64,000 bases of DNA from Takakia lepidozioides. Its lineage: Eukaryota; Streptophyta; Takakiopsida; Takakiales; Takakiaceae. Position 1 is the first letter of the stretch, and each line of letters begins with the position of its first letter. The notes under the pieces were generated by a model. The model searched no databases, was not told where the DNA came from, and saw only the letters and a list, made by a program, of their open reading frames with translations. Location: NCBI GenBank assembly GCA_030704615.1, contig CM060733.1, positions 48,360,001-48,424,000 of the forward strand, in the 5' to 3' direction. Shown here piece after piece: positions 1 to 11,564 of this stretch. Position numbers and translations under genes: made by a program.

Positions 1-3000
1 ACCCTGTGAATGTTGGAGCTGGAGTCCCCCTGGAGCCTTTGCATATTTTTGATTTGCATTTCTTGAAAGAGGGGGTCCGAATTGCCATGCAAGCCACTCT
101 AGATCCTGGTGGGGTGCGTTCTATATGCCAGTCACTATCAATGCAATCAGATTCCTGCACCATGGCCACCACCTCCTCCAATGGGATTTCCGCTGCTATG
201 CTTGCATGTTCCGCACCTGCTCCACAGGAGGAGGACCCACCTGGGAAGGGGCCGGCACAGGACTTAGTCTGCACTGGAGACACCTTTGGCACAGAGAAAT
301 TGACCCTGTCTGGCCTATGGGAATCTCCATCTGACCCTGGAAGAGTGTTTAATTTCCTTTTGCATGATCCAAATCTTTCCTCGCCTTCCAAATGGGGAGC
401 CTGGATTGCAGAGGGGAACCTTCAGTGCACCTGTTTAGAGCTCTGGCCATCTTTGACGGGTCTCCGGACCTACTCGCAGCCCTTAGCATCAACAAAGTCG
501 AATCGGGGCCCTTCCCTCCACCCCGTCCCATCAGAAAATTGCGGTACCTGGTTTGTTGTGTAAGTGCCCGCACCATGTCATCAGCAGTGGCCACATACAA
601 GTCACGACCTGCTTTGGTAGACTGTTGCATCCAGGCGTTGTGAACAGTCTCTGCCAAATTACACGATGGCATGTCGGCCAAGTCCTCCAAGGACATGTCC
701 TGCAGGAGGCATTGCATGGAAATGTGAGGAAGGAAAAGAAATGGTAGAGGTTATTCAAGTGACAATCGAACAACCCCAAATGAACAGGCACGATGCAAAG
801 TGCAATTTGTGTTTAAGGAAAACTTGTGAGGCTTACCGTCGTCATGAAAGCTCCCCACTGTCTGTACCTGAAGTGCCAGAAAACCAACCAGTCCTCCAAC
901 TCCTTCAGGTGGATACCTGTAGCAGCACCAGCGGAGAACCACCAAGCCCGGATTGCCTGGTAAGTGCTCTCTGCTTCTCCCATTGAGGTGGCATTCTTGT
1001 ACTTCAGACAGAGCCTTCTATGCTCCAACTGAAGGTCAGGGCGAATGCAGCGCTTTGTATGACGTGCCAGAGATTGACTCCAATGGAAGAGGCATGTGCG
1101 CTCCCTATTTTCCATGGGGACCTTAGGATCCCCAGAACCAAACACGCGCCGCACTGCATTGAAATTTGCCTGTGCACTATCAGCCATGAAGCCCGCAAAG
1201 TTTGTGTTCTGTATTCCATTGCGCTGCATGACGGTCAGGAGGGACTTCCACATGAGCATCTGGGATTCAGTGTCCTCCGACTGCATATCACAAATTGCTA
1301 TGGAGAGCACACGCTGGTACGCTGGATCATACACATGGACACGCCATGGTTGTCCAACCCTTCACCCGTTTGCAGTGATCAAACATTAACCAACATTTAG
1401 CCAAATCTCCTCCAGGTTGCATTCGGCGGACAATGCTCACACCACTGCCTTGGCCCACAGCGGACATCTTGAACAAATACACTTTGGACGAGCCCTGGCC
1501 AGGGAACATACTGTTTTGAATGAATTCATAGCGACTCCTCCGTTTGAGGTCCATAATGTTGTCCATGAATCCAGCAGTGCCTGTGCCCATTCTGAGTGCA
1601 TTCACCTGGTTTCGAATATTGGGAGAGCTCAACACGGAGAAATGGTCCATGACTGCCTCAAGGGAATCTGCATCCAGCATTGGCTGTGTCGAATCCCCTT
1701 CACCCAGTATGTGTTTTTCCAGGAATGCCTTGCTAGCTGCAAGCGCTATAGCAGAAGGTGTTGCAGAAGGGGCATTATGGAACTCTTGCTTCAGTAGATT
1801 TCTAGCGATGTCCACGCTATCCCTGCAACTCCCTTTGGACACAGGATGCTCGTGTGCACCCATATGAATGCAGGCACGAGTCATTGTCTTGCATCGATGT
1901 GCCACCTGATACATACGAGCGTGGCAAACAGAAACACAGGACGGGGAAAGTTTGCAGAACCTGCACACAAAAGTATTGGTATTGGGAGGTGCAAGCCCTG
2001 GGGTGAAAGGATTCAGGGGCACACCTTCCCACTCACTTTCGTTTGGCTGAGCGCTGTTTCTCAGCCGAGGGCAAGAAATATTCAGGCACTTGCAATGCCC
2101 AACGCAAACCGACCTCCGAAATTTCAAGCCAATGTCGTTATGGATGTTCGAAGTTTTTGTCCTGCACCAAGGATGTCCGTCATGTTTCTTGTCCATGCCC
2201 TGCAGAAGCCCAGCCAGTCCACTGGAAGACGTGGGAGGGTTGAGCTCAAACAAGATGTCCCCATCAAACTGAGCTGGCACGTATTGAACACGTTGCACTG
2301 GAAGGGACTCCCAATCAACAAAACGTAGCTCGCTCTTGCACCCAGGCACACCTGCGAGGGCTTTCAATTTTGGAATGACACTTGTTATCTCGCGCAATTC
2401 GTCATCATCCAATAAGGGAGTTTGCACTGGCGGAGGAATCTCAGAAACATCCTCCGAGGACGAGTCCGAAAGAGTAACGAAGGTAGTGGATGTGCTCACC
2501 TCTTGTTTCACAGGAACTGTGCCCTTCTGTTGCACGACCGATGCTGCAGTGCCAGGGGTAACGACTGATCCTGCTGATTGTCTTCTCTCTTTTCCAAGGA
2601 CACGGTATGTTCCTGGAAGGACTCTCCACTTCCTTCCACACTCGCCAACCAAGGGTTTCTCCAAGTGCCCAGAATCCAAATTCCCATCCTCGTCATACAC
2701 CTCTTTCTGAACAAGCAGAGAACCCAACTCCAGCGGGAACACTGTAACCAGCTCATCCTCATGAACAACTGCATACCCATCGTCGTCTGCAGTGGCAGTC
2801 AGTGGAAGAGTACCTGCATTGGAATGGAATCGAGCGAGTGCATCTCGCTCCCTCGACATGTTTTCCAGCACTGAACGAAACTGCCGATGCAGAACGGAAT
2901 CCCCGAACTGAGAGCCCGTAATTATCGAAAGTGGAAATACCACCAGCAAACTGAGGTCAACAAGGGTAGCACCAAACCCAAGGCTGCCGGCGATGCATGC

Positions 3001-3282
3001 CAAGGATGTAGGGATGACGTGCACATTCACCTCCCACCAACCAGAAAAACGGTTTTGAAAGACCAGAGCCACAAGAAGCCGTACTGTTTTTGGATGGAAA
3101 ACAAACCCTGAAATTGACATGAAACCATCCATTATGAAATGACGGCAACAACCCTGGAGAGCAGTAAACAGGAAGATCCGATTGTAATGAGATTGTGTTG
3201 CGCCAGAATAGCACAGAACAAACACCGACACTTCAAGAGATACCTCGCACGAATGTGTGCAACACATGGTCATATCCGACAC
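1..3282 (-). pseudogene. DDE-type transposase with zinc-binding N-terminal half, copy 1 (3' end cut off)
   Basis: Long open frames run leftward from a Met at 3,282. The N-terminal half has hydrophobic stretches, an acidic Ser-rich linker and Cys/His clusters (FVCRFCKLSPSC region, about residues 420-500). A transposase-like core follows, with motifs VLSIAICDMQSEDT, GFMADSAQANFNAVR and RERTCLFHWSQSL that I read as DDE-core elements. The exon ends at 837 with a good donor (GTAAGC). The next exon starts at 699 after CTGCAG and encodes NLAETVHNAW, a block typical of this transposase type near the last acidic residue. An extra A near 1,338 breaks the frame here; copy 2 reads through that site. The SWIM-like tail seen in copy 2 lies beyond position 1. 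MULE-like affiliation is my inference. Confidence 0.7.
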
Positions 3283-3801
3283 AATCCTTTATACCGAATG
3301 ACCCCATGGGGACGGTCACGGCATAAAAAAAACCACAGGGCATGCAGCACAACACACGTGGATGCATATGTGAAGCATAACAATTATTGCGAATCTGGAA
3401 GAACTGCTCGGAATTGAAAAAGCACTACATTTCTACGGCGCATTCGAATTTGAAAGAAGGCAAGGAGGCCGCCATGTATTGGCAGGCGGCGAAGCACATC
3501 TGACATATATCGCAAATGCATGCAACGGATATTCTTTTTCTTCGGCGCTTTATTAGCTGGGTAATACAAAGACGACAAAATGGATGAATTCCGTTCGCAC
3601 ACAATATCAACACCCGCATCCAAATACGGTTGACAACGTCCATTTTTATTTTTGTTACATGCGATACCAGAACTTGTTGCAAACGTCAAACTGGAGAGCT
3701 CCAGGGGCATCGTGGGGAGCCCTTGTTTCCAGCGGAGGAGAAAGAGAAGGAAGTCATTATACTTCACGAGTTCTAGAAACAGGAATAGAGCTAGATATAG
3801 A
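3283..3801. promoter_or_regulatory. Head-to-head promoter region of transposase and ParB-methyltransferase genes
   Basis: The two genes of the element point away from each other, and about 0.5 kb separates the likely start codons (minus 3,282, plus 3,802). The same interval is present in copy 2 (44,362-44,874) with few differences, so it is kept as a unit. The plus-strand frame of the methyltransferase exon is open back to 3,652, so its start could be earlier. I see no convincing TATA box. The shared-promoter role is inferred from geometry. Confidence 0.4.
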
Positions 3802-4112
3802 ATGAGGATGGAAAGAGTGGAGGAAGAGGAAAAGGAGGAAGAAGAGGGAATACAGGAAAGTGTGGCGATGGAGGAGCAGGAATCTGGAGAAGAACAACAA
3901 CCCACCATAGTTCCAGGAACAGGCGAGGAGGACACTGCGTCTGAGGGAGAGACAGACGACATGGAGGAAGATGTTGACACTGGCCTCACGAACGATCTGA
4001 CCAGGGAAAGAGGAAGGGGGAGAGGCTCACCTACATAGTCGGCGAAGAGAGCAGCCCCAAGCGGAAAGCGTCCCCGGCAACTGGGGAGTCTTCTCGAGTA
4101 GCTACGAAAAAG
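3802..4112 (+). CDS. ParB-methyltransferase-like gene, exon 1: acidic N-terminus with basic patch (copy 1)
   Basis: From the Met at 3,802 the frame encodes a very acidic segment rich in Glu (VEEEEKEEEEGIQES) and Asp, then a basic stretch of NLS type, then a potential donor at 4,113 (AAAAAG then GTAAAA). Copy 1 lacks one C in ACGGGAAAG near 4,006 compared with copy 2, which shifts the frame to a stop at about 4,038. With that base present the frame is open exactly to the donor and joins exon 2 in phase 0. Joining to exon 2 across the 3-kb hairpin array is inferred from phase, strand and conservation in both copies. The complementary frame on the minus strand (Ser-rich) is a shadow. Confidence 0.5.
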
Positions 4113-7100
4113 GTAAAATCCACACGACCCATATTTGTGAAGAATTCGGCTTTGAATGGCAGGTATTTGTGAAAGAAAGAACCATTGGTCTTGCAAAATT
4201 TGGTCTTGATGTCTGTTATGTGAGGGTGAAACGAACCCTTCACTGCCAGCCCAGACAGTGTGCGGCAACGCACACTGTTTGAGCTGAGCATTTCAATGTT
4301 TCTGGGTGCAAAATTTGGACTTCAGGGGCACCTGTGTGAGTGTGAAAAGAACCCTTCACTGCCAGCCCAGACAGTGTGCGGCAACGCACACTGTTTGAGC
4401 TGAGCATTTCAATGTTTATGGGTGCAAAATTTGGACTTCAGGGGCACCTGTGTGAGTGTGAAATGAACCCTTCACTGCCAGCTCAGTTAGTGTGCGGCAA
4501 CGCACACTGTTTGAGCTGGGCATTTCGGTGTTTCTGGGTGCAAAATTTGGTCTTTGCTGTCTGTTATCTGAGGTTGAAATGAACCCTTCAAAACCAGCTC
4601 AAACAGCGTGCGGCAACGCACAATGTTTGAGCAGACCTTTTCAATGTTTTAGGGTTCAAAATTTGGTCTTGATGTCTGTAATGTTAGTGTGAAATGAACC
4701 CTTCACTGCCAGCTCAGACAGTGTGCGGCAACGCACACTGTTTGAGCTGAGCATTTCAATGTTTCTGGATGCAAAATTTGGACTTCAGGGGCACCTGTGT
4801 GAGTGTGAAAAGAACCCTTCACTGCCAGCTCATACAGTGTGCGGCAACGCACACTGTTTGAGCTGAGCATTTCAATGTTTCAAGGTGAAATATTTGGACT
4901 TCAGGGGCACCTGTGTGAGTGTGAAAAGAACCCTTCACTGCCAGCTCATACAGTGTGCGGCAACGCACACTGTTTGAGCTGAGCATTTCAATGTTTCTGT
5001 GTGAAATATTTGGACTTCAGGGGCACCCGTGTGAGTGTGAAATGAACCCTTCACTGCCAGCTCAGACAGTGTGCGGCAACGCACACTGTTTGAGCTGAGC
5101 ATTTCAATGTTTCTGGATGCAAAATTTGGACTTCAGGGGCACCTGTGTGAGTGTGAAAAGAACCCTTCACTGCCAGCTCAGACAGTGTGCGGCAACGCAC
5201 ACTGTTTGAGCTGAGCATTTCAATGTTTCAAGGTGAAATATTTGGACTTCAGGGGCACCTGTGTGAGTGTGAAAAGAACCCTTCACTGCCAGCTCAGACA
5301 GTGTGCGGCAACGCACACTGTTTGAGCTGAGCATTTCAATGTTTCTGGGTGAAATATTTGGACTTCAGGGGCACCTGTGTGAGTGTGAAATGAACCCTTC
5401 ACTGCCAGCTCAGACAGTGTGCGGCAACGCACACTGTTTGAGCTGAGCATTTCAATGTTTCTGGGTGAAATATTTGGACTTCAGGGGCACCTGTGTGAGT
5501 GTGAAAAGAACCCTTCACTGCCAGCCCAGACAGTGTGCGGCAACGCACACTGTTTGAGCTGAGCATTTCAATGTTTCTGGATGCAAAAATTGGACTTCAG
5601 GGGCACCTGTGTGAGTGTGAAATGAACCCTTCACTGCCAGCTCAGACAGTGTGCGGCAACGCACACTGTTTGAGCTGAGCATTTCAATGTTTCTGGGTGC
5701 AAAATTTGGACTTCAGGGGCACCTGTGTGAGTGTGAAATGAACCCTTCACTGCCAGCTCAGACAGTGTGCGGCAACGCACACTGTTTGAGCTGAGCATTT
5801 CAATGTTTCTGGGTGAAATATTTGGACTTCAGGGGCACCTGTGTGAGTGTGAAAAGAACCCTTCACTGCCAGCCAGACAGTGTGCGGCAACGCACACTGT
5901 TTGAGCTGAGCATTTCAATGTTTCTGGGTGAAATATTTGGACTTCAGGGGCACCTGTGTGAGTGTGAAAAGAACCCTTCACTGCCAGCCCAGACAGTGTG
6001 CGGCAACGCACACTGTTTGAGCTGAGCATTTCAATGTTTCTGGGTGCAAAATTTGGACTTCAGGGGCACCTGTGTGAGTGTGAAATGAACCCTTCACTGC
6101 CAGCTCAGACAGTGTGCGGCAACGCACACTGTTTGAGCTGAGCATTTCAATGTTTCTGGATGCAAAATTTGGACTTCAGGGGCACCTGTGTGAGTGTGAA
6201 AAGAACCCTTCACTGCCAGCTCATACAGTGTGCGGCAACGCACACTGTTTGAGCTGAGCATTTCAATGTTTCTGGGTGAAATATTTGGACTTCAGGGGCA
6301 CCTGTGTGAGTGTGAAAAGAACCCTTCACTGCCAGCTCAGACAGTGTGCGGCAACGCACACTGTTTGAGCTGAGCATTTCAATGTTTCTGGGTGAAATAT
6401 TTGGACTTCAGGGGCACCTGTGTGAGTGTGAAATGAACCCTTCACTGCCAGCTCAGACAGTGTGCGGCAACGCACACTGTTTGAGCTGAGCATTTCAATG
6501 TTTCTGGGTGAAATATTTGGACTTCAGGGGCACCTGTGTGAGTGTGAAATGAACCCTTCACTGCCAGCCCAGACAGTGTGCGGCAACGCACACTGTTTGA
6601 GCTGAGCATTTCAATGTTTCTGGGTGCAAAATTTGGACTTCAGGGGCACCTGTGTGAGTGTGAAATGAACCCTTCACTGCCAGCTCAGACAGTGTGCGGC
6701 AACGCACACTGTTTGAGCTGAGCATTTCAATGTTTCTGGGTGCAAAATTTGGACTTCATGGGCACCCGTGTGAGGGTGAAATGAACCCTTCACTGCCAGC
6801 CCAGACAGTGTGCGGCAACGCACACTGTTTGAGCTGAGCATTTCAATGTTTCTGGGTGCAAAATTTGGACTTCATGGGCACATTTTTGAGTATAAAATGA
6901 ACCCTTCACTGTCAGCTCAAACAGTCTGCGGAACCGCACACTGTGTAGGCAGAACATATGAATATGGAAGGGCGCAACTTTCGGCCCTCATGGGCAGATA
7001 TTTGAGCAGAACTTTTCAATGTTCTTTCCCTGTGTAAATCGGGAACATAGTGCATGTCCGTGAGGATCAATGAACACTTATCTGGCAGCTCAAAGAACAC

Positions 7101-7181
7101 TTCCCTTTTTATCCCACTTTTTCATGCATCGGTCGACGTTTCATTCCTCTCTTATAAGAATTTGAGTGAACAACCTTGCAG
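4113..7181 (+). other. Proposed intron 1 of the ParB-methyltransferase gene, filled by the hairpin array
   Basis: A GT donor at 4,113 and a TTGCAG acceptor ending at 7,181 bracket the whole hairpin array. Phases match (both phase 0). The same donor and acceptor bracket the much longer array in copy 2 (45,185-54,866). If transcribed, every repeat would be carried in sense orientation in the pre-mRNA. An alternative is two separate genes with the array between them; RNA evidence is needed to decide. Confidence 0.5.
4190..6960 (+). repeat. 116-bp tandem hairpin satellite, array 1 (about 24 units)
   Basis: I count 23 clear copies and one degenerate copy (about 6,926) of a unit of about 116 bp. 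Each unit centres on a near-perfect palindrome: left stem GCTCAGACAGTGTGCG, loop GCAA, right stem CGCACACTGTTTGAGC. That is 16 pairs with one G.T pair and a GNRA-type loop. The rest of the unit contains CATTTCAATGTTT, CAAAATTTGGACTTCAGGGG and GAACCCTTCACTGCCAG. Variants after TTTC (CTGGGTGCAAAA, CTGGGTGAAATA, CTGGATGCAAAA, AAGGTGAAATA) recur in non-random order. No variable spacers exist, so this is not CRISPR. Confidence 0.95.
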
Positions 7182-9754
7182 GGGAAAATGCAAAGTGTGG
7201 CGGATGAGGTCCCTCAGGGTCAGGGGAAGGAGACCAAAGATGATGTTGACGATGAGTTTTATGAAAGCAAAGCCGCTGAGATGCTGGGGGGTCAAAAGGT
7301 GAACTCTCAGCTTGTGGTTCAAAGTATGCTTGCTCCTGGTGGGAGGTTGAAGATTCCCCTGTGTAGGTTGGTTTCCATGCCCGTCGTTCGTCCACCCCTT
7401 GTCAAAGACATTCTCAAGCTGGAGGCCGAGTTTGTTCATGGGTATTTGGATGGATCCGCGGTCTTTTACGTTTCTACTAGGGATTCAAGAGGTAACGAGC
7501 TCCTTGTTGATGAGTCAATCGTCGACTCCTGGGACCCCATTTGGAGACAGGTGAACGAATCCTTCGAACTTCTTCTCTCCAGAAAACCTTCCACCCAGGT
7601 ATTCTCGGGGAAGATGTTTCACGTTTGGGATGGCAACCACCGGTTGCTTGCATGGATGGCTGTCATTGGGAGGCTGCACTCACAGGAGGAAGAGTGGCAT
7701 TACTCTGTTCGATCGATGGTGCTTGATTGTGACGACAACATGATGGGTCTTCTGACGGCAATGAATGATGTGAACAGGTTGGTTTCTCATTGTACACGTT
7801 GCACTTCTGGTTCCGTTCTTCCTTGATTGAAGTCCTTGAATTACATTCTGAAATTCAGATATCATTCTGCAGAGGGACGGAGACATCGCATGTCAAAACG
7901 AGTCTGGTTCACACACTGTATAGGATACAAAGGATCGGGCAGATGCCCTTGACCAACTTCAAGACCATCCTTTCGGCAGAGATGTATAAGAAATGCGAAA
8001 GCTCCAAGACTTCGGAAACATGGTACTCGTTGACCCGTGAGGCTTTCATGGAGTACATGTACACGGTGAGATACATCTTCCTTCATCTGGCCTTTCCATA
8101 TTCCTGCTTCCACATGTTTGTTTCTCTCTGTCTCCCTTGACCTTGGATTGATGCAACTCTCTTGCATTCCCTTGCAGCAAGACATTGCAGATGCAGGGGA
8201 GCGTGGCAAACTGGAATACTACAGCTCTACCCCTGAGGAGAGAAGGACAGCAAAGGGAGTTGAAAGTCACATCCAGAAGGAGATGAACGCTACAAGAAGG
8301 ACAATAATGAGTGCTTTTGTGAAGCAGTTGAGAATGGCCGACCCATCATTCGGGCCGCAGTTTCTGCTGGAGATAAAAAACCATTATAACAAGCCAGGCA
8401 AGCCGGAGATGGCCCAGGAGAAGTTGCACAGGTTGTCTACCGCCGTCGTGTCTTCTGAACAGAAGGTGAAGTGGCTGCAGATATGGAACTCCGATCCCAC
8501 AGTTAGGGATACCCACATGTTCCCAAGGCCAGAGAAGGAGAAGAAGACCCAGCGTGTCGTTCCTGTCAGTGACAATGTGCTGGACAACTGGCTTCACAAG
8601 GCCACTTACTGGAGCCAGGTGTGATGTCCTCTCGTATCTCACTTTCTTTTCTCTTTTCCTGTCCTTCTCTTCCCATTGCCTCTTACATTCGCTGTGACTG
8701 TTTTTGGGTTCATTCTTCCATTTCAATTTTTTTGCAGTTGGAAGAAAGGGCCCGATCGGTTCTGCATACTCAGCTGGCTGACTATGGCATCACTATGACA
8801 GCTCCGAAGGTCTCCTTCGAAGCATACATGAGGAAATGGAGAGCCACAGTGTGGCACTCTGGTTTCTTTAGAGAGTTCAGCAAGGAGGGTGGCATCAGTC
8901 GAACAAATGAGCTTGACCAGCAGGAAAAAGGAGAGGAAGCCTGGAAACGATGCCTTTACAGGTGCACACCCTTGCACTCTTTGCTTGTGTTGTGGTTGCA
9001 ATGTGTTGTGTGGCATACTGTTTAAGGGGGTCTTCCTGGTGTGTTGAAAAAGCTGGGACACAATATGTGCATTGGATAATGAGGCTGTGTCTGTTCGTGC
9101 AGGTACATTAAGTTTGTTCTCCTGGAAGAGAATTGCTTGGACAAACATCCAGATTTCGTGGACCTTTGGCTTGTCCCTGCTGGCAACCAGACCATGTTCA
9201 CTGCTGGGATCTTGCATGACTGGGGTCCGGACCATCTTTCTTCTTGTGGTTGGTATTTGGATTGCCCTCCTTCAGAGACCCCAGCTGTAGAGTTGTCTTT
9301 GAGGAGAGAGAATGACCGTATTGCAGCCACTGCCGCAGCAGCGGACCTCGACATTCATGAGCGTAATCTGAGGACTCTTGCAGAGAAGGAGCCTCCCGCT
9401 CAGGATACCCCGGGTAGAGGAAGAAAGGCAAAGGGAAAAGATGTTGCTGGTGTTGTGGGGACGGGAAGGGGTAGAGGGAAGGTGGCACAAGGGCAGGGAA
9501 GTGTTGCAGCTATTGGCCCTGTGGAGCATGTCCAGCAGACTCCACCGCATGGTAGGGGATCCGGGAGAAAAAACAAGGGTGTGGTTGATCCCAAGGACCC
9601 GTACCATGCAGTGGAACATCCCACGAGGGTCATTCGTCCAACCAGGTTGGAGATTGCCAACGTCGGGTTCCTTGCCATGATGGAGTCGAAGAAATCTGAT
9701 TACAAGGGCGAGCCATCACCAGTGTGGGAGAGGATTGTCGAGTTCCTCAGCACG
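7182..9754 (+). CDS. ParB-methyltransferase-like gene, exons 2-6: ParB/sulfiredoxin-like domain and basic linker (copy 1)
   Basis: Exons read from consistent GT-AG borders and continuous phase: 7,182-7,777; 7,873-8,065; 8,178-8,618; 8,738-8,961; 9,103-9,754. Exon 2 carries a ParB-like core with MPVVRPPLVKDIL, then FHVWDGNHRLLAW. The latter is the DGxHR-type motif of the ParB N-terminal/sulfiredoxin fold. Exons 3-5 are charged and mostly helical. Exon 6 is Gly/Arg/Lys-rich (GRGRKAKGKD, GTGRGRGK), looks disordered and nucleic-acid binding, and leads into the methyltransferase part. In bacteria and phages this fold occurs as partition CTPases, nucleases and fusions to DNA methylases. Here all five exons are open in copy 1; copy 2 has several one-base losses. 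Confidence 0.72.
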
Positions 9755-9856
9755 GTGCGTGTTCTCTTTGGGTTCTGTGGCTTCTGCTCTCTTTGTCTGC
9801 TGTGGGCATGGATCGTTTATAAACTTGTCAGAATTCCATTGTATTTTTGTTTGCAG

Positions 9857-11301
9857 GCTAAAATGACCAAATCGTGGGTGAACGGGAAGGAGAAGCCATA
9901 TGCAGCGGAACTCATCATCTTGGACATCCCTGATGGGTTGGCAGTCCCGGATATCCCACCATCGGGTGCTTGTCCGGGTTGGAATGCATTTGATGAGCGC
10001 TACTGGCGGTGGGTTTTTTCCTTTTGCAACTTCTTCCTTTCCGATGCAGGTGTTTTGGTTCTCATCCAGTCCATCGATGTTCGGTGTCGCCGTGCCCTTG
10101 CCAGCTATTTGAAAGCCTCGGGCATGAGAGTCCTGAAGACATGGAATTGTGTGAACAGCATGTACCTTACGAAGGGGGATCGTCCGGGAGAGATGGTGAG
10201 TTTCCCTTCTTCTTCCTCTTCTTTTTTGTTCTGGGATTGTGTTGTGTAGGTCGCTCAAACTCATATGTAGGGGCCCGATTTTATTTTGGTTCTTAGTTCC
10301 TTCTGGATGTCATGTTCGCAGACTCGTCTGTTTGAAGCTGTTTGTCTCGTCCGGGTGCATCCACCAACGACTCCGGCCGGCATTACGGAGTTTGCCATCA
10401 CTCACGGGGGCAAGTTCATAGATGACAGGACAGATCCTCCCACGGATGACATGCATCACAACTACGTCGACAGCAACGTGTGCTTGCGAAGGGGGAATGG
10501 GGTTCCTTGGAGAGGGGCGAGGGAGAGGAGCCCGGCTTTCATTCAAACGATTGTGGAGTGCTGCACCTACACAGACGCCAGAGTTCTGGATTTGTCAATG
10601 GGCACAGGTTCGTCCCTTCAACATTCACATTTCATGAGGTTTGATTGAGCTTGCACTTTCAGCACTTTCCACCGTTCCGAATGTGTCTTCAATGTCTGCT
10701 TACTTCATTCTATTCCACTGCAGGTGCTTCGTACCACGCTTGCAAGGCCAGTGCGCGACATGTCTTTGGGATTGAAGGGGATGCTGAGATTTACAAGAAC
10801 CTCCTGATGGGTTTGGGTGGACACACTTCTCAGGTCCTTCCGAAGCCCCGTCCCGCTGATACTGGTACAGAGGAGACTTCTGACAAGGAGCTGGACTCCG
10901 ACTTTGCCTGTGAGTAAGTTGAACCTGTGCATGCTTGCATTGTTGTTTCATTATCGAGAATCGCTGTTCTTGAGGCAAAGTGCAAATGGGAGACATCCTC
11001 TTCGTTGGACTTGTGCATTGCATCATTGTGTTAAAAATGGAATTTTGTGGACATGTGTAGGAGTCCGCGTGCTTCCACTTGCCCTCCTGGGCTATCACAC
11101 CTATTTGGACTTGTTTTCAGTCCTCCTCGGTCTTGTGTGCTACCTGTCTATGCGGAGGCACTCGCAGCAAGCATGTCCGTTCATGGCACTCAGAGTCCAC
11201 CTTGCGATGGCCTTCGTAGAACACGTGGTGTTGGGGCCAGAATCTTTGTAGATGACATAGCACAGGAGGTGGACATTGATTGTGATGACTGCGACACTTG
11301 A
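9857..11301 (+). CDS. ParB-methyltransferase-like gene, exons 7-10: beta-class N4/N6 amino-methyltransferase-like domain (copy 1)
   Basis: Exons: 9,857-10,195; 10,322-10,607; 10,724-10,913; 11,061-11,301 (stop TGA). The SAM-binding motif (RVLDLSMGTGASYHACKA, then VFGIEGDAEIYKNLL) lies at the C-terminal end. The segment where the catalytic DPPY-type motif belongs lies upstream (AELIILDIPDG). That order (IV before I) is that of beta-class N4/N6 amino-methyltransferases. The catalytic position reads D-I-P-D instead of [DNS]PP[YFW] in both copies, so activity is doubtful. Exon 9 can stop at TAA (10,915-10,917), or splice at an overlapping GTAAGT donor into exon 10, which adds a Cys/Asp-rich tail. 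Full protein would be about 1,150 residues if exon 1 is included. Confidence 0.7.
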
Positions 11302-11564
11302 TATGAAGTATTCTTTTGGTTTAATTCTGGGACAAATTTGAAATGGGATGGTTGTGTGTCCTTATTGTCCTCTTTGCAATGTGTGCATGGAATTCACATT
11401 CATGGTTCCAAACTATTGTTGGAGATGGGGGTTGCATGGACTGCCCGGATTGTTCCTTCAATATATTTGTTGTTTTGTGGACCTCACAGACTTGAGTACA
11501 TTGCAAAAACAAACAAACCACTTTGTTCTCAATTCTCAATTCTCCCCACATCAACCCGCGGAAA

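Noticed and set aside
6-563. 185-codon plus-strand open frame at the window start
   Set aside because: It is antisense to the transposase gene, whose minus-strand frame has the conserved motifs.
3384-4268. Minus-strand 294-codon frame rich in Ser
   Set aside because: It is the complement of the Glu-rich methyltransferase exon 1; the Ser run is what GA-rich codons give on the other strand.
4190-6960. CRISPR-like array
   Set aside because: The whole 116-bp unit is conserved, there are no unique spacers, and the setting is eukaryotic with introns and LTR elements.
4376-7037. Short open frames within the arrays (for example RQRTLFELSISMF-type repeats)
   Set aside because: They arise from the repeat unit itself, in any frame that happens to lack stops.
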